The notes below the pieces were generated by a model that ran no database searches, was not told the origin of the DNA, and worked only from the letters and a program-made list of their open reading frames with translations. Position numbers and translations under genes: made by a program. From Agrypnia vestita (Eukaryota > Arthropoda > Insecta > Trichoptera > Phryganeidae): 64,000 bases of DNA. The stretch lies in contig JADDOH010023067.1 of NCBI GenBank assembly GCA_016648135.1, positions 34,486 to 98,485 of the forward strand, written 5' to 3'. Numbering within the stretch: the first letter of the stretch is position 1; each line of letters opens with the position of its first letter. Below are positions 8,895-20,800 of the stretch, piece by piece.

Positions 8895-11800
8895 GTGAGA
8901 TGTGTTTGGCCTTGCTTAATGCATAAATTCCTTCTATTGTGATTCTTCTTTTTATGTTTTAGTTTATGCCATCTTGAATTAATTGGCTTTCCTCTGTTTA
9001 ATTTCTGTAATTTGCTTTTCTTCAATTTGTTGCTAAATTTTCAATTACGGCAACAAAACTACGTTTTTCTCTTCTTAAGTTTCTTTTGACTAATATTTTT
9101 TTTGTAGTAAGAGTATTGAAAAATATATGGCAACCTCTTTATGCGAACATTATGCTAAAATAATTAAGCAATAGCCTGGATTCATAACTTGAACTAGTTT
9201 GAATATTAATTTGATTTTCTTTTCTTGTATGATGAATTTCCAGGTGCTATCCTCGAATATAATTCACTCTTAAAATTTTGTGACTAACTCTCCAAATCGT
9301 ATTGTAATTATAAAATAACGAAAGGTCCCAAATTTGAAGGGGCAGAATTGCATTTTCATATTCTGACTCACATTTGAAAAAAATTTGAGATAAAATTTAA
9401 AATTCTTCATTTTGTACATTGCATTTTAATCACAAAAATACTGTTCTATAGAAATATTCTATAGAATTATCATTTACTTTTTGAATGATTTTGACTCAAA
9501 TGATGAAGAATGAACTTGAAATGGATTTAAAACGTCCTTTTGCATCTTTTTTCACAGGTGCATGCCAGTCATCTGAATTCTGAAGATGATGGAGACGGTC
9601 ATAAGTTTCACAGTAACGGGAAAAGGGATTCTATTGAACACGGCAAGAAACATAAAGAACACAGTGACGAGAGAACAATTCACTACATGGGACTGTACCC
9701 TCCTTCCAGACTCAAGAAGTGGGAGCCAGCTCCCATTGTCATTGAACACCCTGGTGTGGCTGGGGAAATGGGTATGTTTTAAAGTATAATAATTTATTTT
9801 GTTCACTTGCCAGCGTAAGAGATGGAAGTTTTGCTCGTAGCTATTGAAAACCAGATTGTATCGGAGGAAGTTAGCTTTACATATTAACTACTACCTAACT
9901 AACTAACTTACCATCATGCCGTTTCACCGTGGGGGTAGGCAGAGAGGATAGAGGGCCATACTCCTCTTTCCTGACATACAACTTTCGCTTCATCTACATT
10001 CATACATCTTCGAATGCAAGCTCGACAGTTGTTCAGGCTTCTAACAGGACCGTCTTCCAGTATCTGGTTAATCTGGTCATGCCACGTCTTCCGTGGTCGC
10101 CCTCTCTTTCTGGCGCCGTCCACACTTGCATTATATATCTTTCTTATCATTCTTTCCTCATTCATTCGCTCAACATGCCCAAACCACCTGAGCGACCCTA
10201 TTTTTATTCTATGTATTGTGCTACGATCAGCTTTACATTCATTCCTAATATCTTCATTCTTTACTCTATCATATATGGATTTTCCACACATACGTCTATG
10301 GGATCTCATCTCCACTGCATTCAATCTACTTTCGTTTCTCTTCTGCCAGCTCCAGGCTTCACTTCCATACATTAGTGTTGGTACCATAACTCCATTATGT
10401 ACCGCTAGTTTTGCCTCGATAGACATATTTCTATTAGAAATTATTGCATTCAAAGCACCATTCAACTCATATTAACTCGCAACATTATATTAACTCGCAA
10501 TACACTTAATTTATCCACCATCTGAATTCAAGAAGGGGAAGCTGGTGTCGTATGGTTAAGTGAAGCCAGCTAGTATTTTCTTATATTCTCCCTTACAGAT
10601 TCGAACTGGAAGAAAGTTTTTCATTTAAAATGGCCAAGAAGATAGTCTGCCATATTCTAATATTCCACTTAATCCTTACAGTACTATGACCAGGGAATTT
10701 AACCTTATATTGCACTTAATTCTTCCAGTAAGATGTTGGCATGACTTGTTTTTAATAACTTTTGTAATTATAATGAAATTTCATAAATGAATAGATTATT
10801 TATTTTATCAATATGTTAAAGTGTTCTGAATTTCTAGTGAGTACTGTCATTTTAGTGAAATTATATTCAAGGTCATTCTTATCATATCCAAGCAGATTTT
10901 CACCAATAGAAATTGATACAAACTAGTGAAAAATATTTCAACTGATATCTTACTAGTGAAATTATATTTATTTCCGAACTGTCATTATAATTAAATTTGA
11001 CAGATCATGACAGATGTCTATTTCCAGATTGAGATTAGAATAACAATTTAAGATTTAAATTATTATGTGATTAAAGGTTCTTACTGCATTATTCATTTCT
11101 TCTGTGCATCAACATTATATACCGGATATTATTAACCTAAGTTTTGAGAAATGCGTGCATTTGTGGACAAAATATAGTTTCACCGATGCTGTGCAGTAAA
11201 TCTGTAAATTTATTGATTGACATGTTTTCACTGCCCGACTGGATAAAATATACAATTTCGACTAGTGAAAATATGGATTCAATAGAAATTCACTTTAACA
11301 AATACATTATTTTGCTACCCAGGGATAGTTGGTCAATTCAATCTATTGAAATTGTTCTTCAAATGTACCAAATTTATTTTGTGGTAACATAATTATAATT
11401 AATATAAATTAATATAAATTAACTTTGTTTAAACCACTTATTTATTGAAAAAAATCAACATGTTTCAAAGCCAATGGCTTCTTCATTAGGAAAACAAAAA
11501 TAATATTTAAAAATCGAAGTATAGATCAAAAGTTATATATGGAAAATAAGTAGCCAAAAGATGAAATTTCATTATTTATATTTATAAATAATGAAATTTC
11601 TAATTCAATAGTTAAAAATATTTCAAATGTTATTCAACCAGCTTTTTATACTAATAATAAATTAAAAAAATACATATTAAATAATAAAGATAAGGATAAT
11701 TTTTTTAAAAAATCGGGTGTTTATAAATTAATTTGTAATGATTGTGATTATTTTTATATAGGAAAAACGTGTAGAAATTTTGAAATTAGAATTAAAGAAC

Positions 11801-14800
11801 ACTTAAGGTGTTTAAATAGTAATAATTATTCTGAATTTGCTAACCATCTTTTGGCTACGGGTCATTCTTTTGATATTAATAAGGGTTTACAAATTTTACA
11901 TACAAATTATACAGAATCACAATTTGATAAATTAGAAATTTTGGAAATAAGAAAGAGTGTAAATAGTAAATTGAATATTATAAATAATCAGGTCCTTTTT
12001 GCAAATAGTTATCTTTTAAATTTATTTTCATATTAATTAGGTACTTTATATTATTATTTTCCATATATAACTTTTGATCTATACTTCGATTTTTAAATAT
12101 TATTTTTGTTTTCCTGATGAAGAAGCCATTGGCTTTGAAACATGTTGATTTTTTTCAATAAATAAGTGGTTTAAACAAAGTTAATTTATATTAATTATTG
12201 AAATTGTGTTTATTCTTTCCTAAACATTTTCAGAACATACCTGGCTAACTGCACACTTAGCTCAAAATACAATTTAAAGAAATATCCATCATGTAGACCA
12301 TGCGATAGACCTATTTATAGAGAAAGAAAAACCATAATTATGCATCTTAAGTAGCTAATTTTAGTGCATGCAACAATTAACATCAAATATTGTAACATCT
12401 AAACATGCAATAAAACGAGTGACATACTTATCAGATGCACTGAGATCTCAGATTAGACAGCAGTTTGTTACGGTGTGAAATAATTAAATAATCTGTATTT
12501 TTACATCATTTCAGTGAATTTACACACCCGTTTATCCACACTTGGAATTTTAATTAGGTACCTTTTGTTCTGTTGAACAAATAGACTGATTTAAAAATTC
12601 TATTATAGAGTCTTTGAAAATTTTCATAATTTATTCAATTAATATGTACATATACTAGCAGTAAAGCTGCAGGCGACAATGGTGGCCGCTACGTGGCCAT
12701 TGTTATCCGTAATCACCTTAAATTTTTACACACATACACAATGCCTGGCAAGATAAAAGGGTTTTGAAGGTAAATGGCTGTATGTTTTCACGGTGGATAT
12801 CGTAGGCCTATCTAAAGCAGTGCAGGGGGTGGTTAATATTAAGATGGTTCTGGAAATCAATACATATTTTCTACCCGTGCATTGTCGGGTATTTTAGCGA
12901 GTAAAACGTATATATGTGGGCATATTTAAAGATGTTTGAAATTTTTGATGAAAATGTATTATTCCCCTATTCTTAGGTTAGAAATAAAACATAACAATCA
13001 TATTTTTACCGCTATTTTACAACATCTTCAATTTTCACTTTTGATAAATGTCTTAACATTTCTCATAGAAACTTTACGTGTACGTCCCATCTTGTGTATT
13101 ACTAATATAGCAACCTTGTTATCCTAAGAATAAGAGCGTATTTGTATTGTTACTTATTTATTTAAAATTATTTAGTATTTTATTTAAAACTAGCCATAAA
13201 TCCACGAAAAATCACAGGACATAATAATAATTAATAATGACTCTTTTATCCTTGGGTGTAACATAACAGTCACATTCAGGCACCCGGGCATCAACAGCGA
13301 GTTACGGACAGACAGAAATTTGAAATCAGGATAGTTGATTAAAAGCTTGATATTTTTCCAGGGAGAGCTGTGCAAATTCCGCCAGAGAAGGAAGCCATCA
13401 TGAAAGAGAGATTTAAGGAAAATCAATTCAATTTAATGGCTAGTGATCTGATATCCTTAAACAGATCTCTTGTAGATGTCAGAATGGAAGGGTAAGTGTT
13501 TATTCATACTCAAAAACTATTCCTAATCCTTATGCAGGAATCTCTCTCAGCAATCTATTCTGCATATGTATTTGTAACTTATTACAGTCTCCAATGTCAA
13601 GTTTTTAGATCCCGTTGGTTTCCAAACGGTATTCTGGGTGACTCTTTTGTGTCTTTATGTGATTTTTTTGAATTGAGGTGATTTTTAAGAATGTACAGCT
13701 TATTTAAATTTATTTATTATGTATCCATTACTGTCAATTTTTTATTACAATAGCTTTTGTATCTCAAATTTGGTATGAAAATTACAGGTGTAAAAGTAAA
13801 AGTTATCCTAAGCTTCTGCCTACTACCAGCATCGTGATAGTATTCCACAATGAGGCATGGACCACTCTTCTGAGAACTGTCTGGAGTGTTATCAACCGTT
13901 CGCCGAAACCTTTACTCAAGGAAATTATATTAGTTGATGATTCTAGTGAAAAAGGTGAGAATGGAATACATATATTTACTTACTTTTTATAAATAATTAA
14001 TTTACATCAAACATTTCTGGTGTTTCATAATCAATATATATAAAAAGAAACCCGTGTTTCCCTACCCGCCAAGTTTTCTCCACAACCACCCACCGGTGGT
14101 TATGGCGGTGTATAGCCCTTGGTGTCACATCGAAAATATGCGAATCTGGTGGGGGTTCTAAACTAAATGGCGTAATGTGTCAGTGTGTCTAGAAGGTTAC
14201 TGTACATTCGACAAATTTCTTGAAAGTTCTGGAAGGAGAATGTTATAGACGGTTCGCGAAAGTTCTATGACAATCCAAACAGTGTACTAAAATTCTACGC
14301 GTGCGAAGCCACGCGGGCACAGCTAGTTACATAGAAAGCTGAAGTGTTGTGTGTTAGATATCTTGGGTGAAATCATATAGAAATTTTTGTTTACATCTAT
14401 TATTTTTTAGAACATTTGGGTAGACAGTTGGAAGATTATGTGAATACGCTTCCTGTACCGACGTATGTGTACAGAACGGAGACGCGTTCAGGTCTCATCA
14501 GAGCCAGACTCCTAGGAGCCAAACACGTCACTGGAGATGTCATCACATTCTTGGATGCCCATTGTGAATGTACTGGTAAGATATAATTTGAAATTAAATA
14601 AATCCTTGAAAATGTTTTCGATCGATTATTCTGAAAATTAGGCGTATCAATTGATTCTGTACTATTTTCAGCAAGTTTTTGGTATTTGTTATCAATCATA
14701 AATTAACATGCTTGTTTGGTCTAGTGGTAAGACGCTCGCCCAGTTACACAGACAGTTGTCAGGGAGTCTCGTCTCGGAAATCACCAGGTTATTCCTATTT

Positions 14801-17800
14801 TTCACACTACGAGCACCTAGCTTGTACATGTATTCTGTGTAAACATGTCCATTTGTTTGTCAATTTTTCAATTGAGCAACATTTAAATAAATATGTTGCA
14901 ATACTTCTGTGTAAATAAATATACATATAATACAACATTGAATATTAAATATAAATGTTTTTTGCAATTTTCAGAATGGTAAAGGAATCTTTTCATTCAT
15001 AAAAATATCTATTTTACAAAACGTTTAACCATTCTGGATAAATGAATAATAATGTTTGTATCAAAGCATTCTCAGAATTACACAAATGATATCAAAATCG
15101 ATTAACAATAAATATTAAATTATTTTTACTTCGCAGTTAATTGAAGTAGTCAGCATTATCGCCATGAAAAATTGCTGACAGATTTCCTTTAGGATGGCAT
15201 GAATGATTTTTTTTGACATTTGGTTCATTCACTTTAATATTTTGTTGTACAAATTTAAAAGTTTAAATACAGTAAAACCCTGTTAATTTGAACCTCGATA
15301 ATTAGAAATTCACCATAACTCGAAATTTTCAAACCCACAAGTTCCAAAATGTCAATTTCATAGTATGTATATCAATGCTGATTATTCGAAAACCCTGGTA
15401 ATTCATAATAATTTTTAGCCCTTTGCGCCTAAATCAATACATTTTGATTCACATAATTCCGTTTTTTTTTAAATTAGACAAAATTGAAATAATTTTTTAT
15501 CCATAAGTGAGAACAATAAAAATGTCAATATCGGGTACTTAAGCGATCTTTGTATGAGTATAATAAATATTGTGTTTTCAAAATGATTACTTGAAATGTG
15601 CAAAAATAGGGACATTATTCACAAAATTAATGGCTTTTTTCACGAGTTTTACAATATTTAGCGAATTTCGCAATCGCATTGCAATTTTTTTTGTACCTTG
15701 AATTTCAAATTAATGGGTTTCCTCATAATTCGAAATGTTTTTTTGGGTTCCTTGAATTAATGAGGTTCTGCTATACTTGAAATGTATAAATAAATCTTCC
15801 TGTATTATTGGTTAGTATAGGTTCATATATTATATTTATATGATCATCATAATCTTCTTCCCCTTGTCCTAGTAGGGTCGGGGGCCCAAAGACTCGACAA
15901 GGTGCTTCCATGATCCCCTGTCTTGTGCTGCTTCTGCTCGAGTCAACCAGTCCAGACCCATTCTGTTTTAAAACACATTTTTTTGTTGTCTCTCCCAGCT
16001 TAATCTGAGTCGACCCACCGGCCGTCTTCCCTCCGGGGTTGCCAAGAGGATTTTTCCTGGTATTCGTTCCTCTGGCATTCTGAGCACATGTCCAAGCCAC
16101 CTCAGTTGTGATTTTTCTATGTGCAGTAGGGGCTCCATGCCGAGTGTGTGCCTTATGTCGACACTTCTCACTCTGTCCAGCAGTGTGACTCCCGCTACCC
16201 CCCTTAGAAAACTCATCTCGGCAGTCTGGACTCTTGATCTCACTCTCTCCAACAGGATGTAAATTTGATGGCCATATATTAGGGTGGGCCTGTATACAGA
16301 TTTGAAAACATTCAGTTTTGCCTTGACACTAAGCTCGGATTTTCTTATCACCGCACTATATAAAGAGCGTAGAACGTCGGCTGCAGCTCCGATTCTTCTA
16401 TCTATTTCACTTTCCTTTCTCCCGTCGCTAGAAAATTCCACCCCAAGGTATTTGAATTTTTCGACTTGCTTCAGCTGGGTCCCTTGTATACTGATCGAGC
16501 ACTGCTCTTGGTCTCTTCCTACGACCATAACCTCTATTTTTGCAGTACTAATCTTTATCCCTACTTGAGTGCACTCTTCATTGAAGGAATTTATCCACTC
16601 TTGTAGGTCCTCCTTTGTGGGCGCCAGCCTCGCTATATCGTCTGAGAAGAGTAAAGAGTCTATTTCCACATTTCCAACTCACAGCCCTTGCTGTTAGGCT
16701 TTTCCGGCTTATCCTGTCCATATAAAGGGTGAACAGGATTGGCGAAAGTGGGCAACCTTGTCTTAAACCTGAACCAACATTGAACTCTTCCGAAACTGCG
16801 CTGTTTATTCGTATGCAGCTTTTGCAATCCTCGTGCAGTGATTGAATTGCCTTGAGAATTTGTGTAGAAATTTATATAATCTGTCTTTTGATTTATAAGA
16901 TGATCCAGAATATCGTAAGTGTTCGCGATAAAAATTTTAAAAATACTAATCATTGAATATCAAAGCCCAGAGTTCAGAAGTGTGACAGTTCGATAGACAG
17001 AACGCTATCGCCACAGAATAGAGAATATGCTATTGCTCAAAGGATAAAAATTAGAAATACTATCGCTTTATAGTGACTTTGGACTAGACTAGTGTGGAAT
17101 GAGACACAAAACGCAAAATAAATTTTGAAAAACAAGGTCCATGCGCCATTAGAATCTTGTTATAATATAATGAAGAATTGGGAATTGGTGCAGCTGAAAC
17201 TTTCAACACTTCAGCATTATATTAGCATTAACAGCATTAACTATTTTAATAATATCCGGTATACTGGTATTATTAAAATAGTTATGCTGAAGTGTTGAAG
17301 TAGCTTGTTGGTCTTGTGGTTAGGACTCTCGCCTCGTGATCCAAAGGTCGCAGGTAAGAATCTCACTCCAGACAAGCAAGTTAGTCCTATTTTCATAGCT
17401 CAAGCGTTTAGCTTAATTTGAAAATAGTAAGAATATTGATGTGACACGAATTCCGTGTTCGCATCTATTTTTTTTTTAATTTAAAAAAATTAAATAATAA
17501 TAATAATAATATGGATATACACAGAAGAAATGAATAACGCAGTAAGAACATTTTTCACGCAATAACTTAAATAAAGGCCCGCTTGTTTCAAGTTGGTTTA
17601 AAATAAAAGTTCGTTAAAGCATAGATTTTTACGAAACGGATGTCAATCTGTCAAATTTAATTTTGACAGTTCGGAAACGAATATAACTTCCCTAGTAAGA
17701 TGTCAGTTAAAATATTGTATTAATTTCTATTAGTGAAAATCTGCTTGGATGTGATAAGAATGACCTTGAATATAATTTCTCTAAAATCATGTGAAAATAT

Positions 17801-20800
17801 AGACACACACGAAATTCAGATTCACTGTAACATATACATATGTGTTTCAAAATTGTCTGAATCTCGCTATAATTTATTTTGTTACTGGTCAACCTAGCTA
17901 TTGTGCCGCAATGACAGCTAGGTTGACGAAATATGGAAGTATTTACGTTTTCTCTATACTGTTTATCGCTTTAAAAAGCTGCTTTTAGTTTGAAAAATAT
18001 TATATTACAGTTTGAATCAAGTCGTAGACTCTATATTACGGAAGCACGTGGAGTACATACATTATGTATGATATACTGGTTAACTGTCATATTCATGTCT
18101 TTCAGGTTACAATGTCGTGTTTCGGACGTCGTTTATTTTTATTTTATATTTTCCAAAGCATTCATAATTTGAGGACATAAAGAACAACTGCATAAAGAAC
18201 AAATATATCATTACATGAACTAACTAACTTACCATCACGCCGTTTCCCCATAGGGGTAGGCAGAGAGGATAGAGGGCCATACTCTTCTGTCCTGACATAC
18301 AACTTTCACTTCATCTACATTCATACATCTTCGCATGCAAGCTCGACAGTTGTTCAGGCTTCTAACAGGACCGTCTTCCAGTATCTGGTTAATCTGGTCA
18401 TGCCACGTCTTTTGTGGTCGCCCTCTCTTTCTGGCGCCGTCAACACTTGCGTTATATATCTTTCTTACCATTCTTTTCTCATTCATTCGGTCAACATGCC
18501 ACCTGAGCGACCCTATTTTTATTCTATGTATTATGCTATGATCAGCTTTACATTCTTTACTCTATCATACATGGATTTTCCACACGTACGTCTAAGGGAT
18601 CTCATCTCCACTGCATTCAATCTACTTTCGTTCCTCTTCTGCCAGCTCCAGGCTTCACTTCCATACGTTAGTGTCGGTACCAGAACTCCATTATGTACCG
18701 CTAGTTTTGCCTCGGTAGACAAATTTCTATTAGAATTATAATGAAGTATGCAAATCAATTATAAATGGTTATTGCGTTTGTTTAATACATATCACAGCAA
18801 TAATCAAAAATGCAAAATTAGTATATCGACTTGTGTGACTTTCCATTATTTTTTTGATGAAATTGTATTTGATAGATCTTTCTTTAAATTTTGTGCAAAA
18901 ATATCCTTTTAAAAATATGTTTTTTTATTTTGAGAAATACGAAAAACAAATTTGTTCAGAATTAGAAGAAAAAGCTTCACTTTGAATATGAAATGTATAC
19001 TGGACGACATTTTTTAATAAGATTATCTGGCGAAGCATGTTAATTTGACAACTGACAACTGATAAATTAACTTGAGCTATTAATAAAAAAAAATTTAAAT
19101 AGAGTTGCGAACATGGAATACGAATCAATATTCTTACTTTTTTCAAACTAAGCCAAATTTTTTACACTTATTTTTAATGCACAGTATATATTTAGTGGAA
19201 CATATCCACTATGTAAAAACAGAATCCGGTGTATGTAAAAAATCAGCCCTGATGATGGACCCTGCAATGGGATCCGAAATGTTGGCCAGAGAGGTCACAT
19301 ATACACAGCAGAACATCCCAGAAAACTATACACAGAAGATCCTGTGTATGTAGTATTGGGAAAATATGACAAAAATCAATTGTTGAAAATTTTATCATAT
19401 AACAAATATTTTCATGTTATCTTGGTAACTTTAGTGCATATATTATTTAAAAAATAATTTCAGAGGGCTGGCTGGAACCGTTATTGGCTCGAATAGTGGA
19501 GGACCGCACCACAGTCGTTTGTCCCATTATAGACGTTATATCTGATGAGACCTTTGAGTATATCACTGCATCCGATATGACTTGGGGCGGATTCAACTGG
19601 AAACTTAATTTTAGATGGCAAGTATCCTATTCAATGAGATATATTTATTCCCCTTTATTCTCATACAGAAAGGGATAACAAGTTTGTTATATTAAAAATA
19701 CACAAAATAGGATGTACGGGTAAAGCTTCCATAGGAAATGTCTAGATATATAACAGTGGACTCATGATTGTTATGCTTCTTTGCTATCCTGAGAACAGAG
19801 AAGGAATTTTATATCAATTTCAAAATGTATTTTACGTTTCTGTAGGATGAATTATGTATGCAATTTTTTTTTTCGTAATGATAACTACTTTAATGGGTTG
19901 TAATGCATCACAAAAATATATATAAGGATGACATACAACAGAATTGTCATTTGTTTTCATTTTTACCACACAATACAAGTGCTTTGATTGATTTTGCAGC
20001 AGCAGTTGTATTTTATGTCTTGTTTTGATATAATTTTAAATATCCTGTCGTTTATATAGGTATAGAGTACCAGACCGCGAGATGGCTAGAAGGGGAGGAG
20101 ATCGCACCGCTCCTCTGCGCTCCCCGACCATGGCTGGAGGACTGTTTGCTATTGACAGAGACTTCTTCTATAAGATTGGTTCATATGATGAGGGCATGGA
20201 TATCTGGGGCGGGGAGAACCTCGAAATGAGCTTTAGGGTAAAAACAGCATGGCGTTTTGTTATTTCCTAATGAATTAACAAAATATATTTATATTTTCAT
20301 AATACATTTAATAAAACGTACCAATGTGGTTTATCATACGAAGTGGGCCACAAGAGTTTCCACTTTTGAATACTCAATTAAAAAACTACAGGTTGTTTGT
20401 TAAAAAATGTATATTTCGCTTAAAGAGCATAATTGGGAAAATCATGCTTTAAAAATAATCACCCCGTCACCACCATTCCACCGCTGGTATTCCTCGAATC
20501 TGGCACGTAGGAAGGAAGGAACCTAATAAATAAGGACCGATAATGCCCTTTGAAGACATAGCTGCCTAAACTTTCACTTTTAGAGAATGGAAAGGCCTTT
20601 GAAGATTGTGTTTGGGGTTCCTCCCTGTTTTTTTTGTGGGGTTCCATCGGAGAAAAATTATTGCTAAGATTGGTGAACCACTCAAACATTGTCTCGATGA
20701 ATTTTTTTTTCATGAAACCCAATTATCGGGTTTTAAATCAAGCATTAATTTATGTGGGTGTAGTTTCAACGCATCTTGATCTTGGTATCGCCATAGCAGC

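Larger units (their letters stand above)
11396..12200 (+). mobile_element. Penelope-like element remnant with inverted terminal repeats
   Basis: Inverted arms of roughly 135 bp (about 11420-11552 and 12047-12184) share TTTGTTTAAACCACTTATTT and the hammerhead block. Between them is an open GIY-YIG endonuclease frame. The combination of a C-terminal GIY-YIG domain and terminal repeats with hammerhead-like motifs is diagnostic of Penelope-like retroelements. The reverse transcriptase is missing. The left arm is an inverted, internally deleted copy of the 3' end: it repeats CATCTTTTGGCTAC from inside the coding region. An 18-bp perfect palindrome marks the junction at about 11563-11600. Confidence 0.8.
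16901..18214. other. Pgant5 intron 5 remainder around annotated repeats
   Basis: Apart from the palindrome and SINE listed separately, the sequence is AT-rich with no recognised feature. Confidence 0.3.
18758..19463. other. end of Pgant5 intron 5
   Basis: AT-rich, apart from the SINE tail and the Penelope-type motif annotated separately. Confidence 0.3.

Noticed and set aside
13190..13426. 78-codon minus-strand frame over exon 3
   Set aside because: It is the antisense shadow of Pgant5 exon 3 plus intron.
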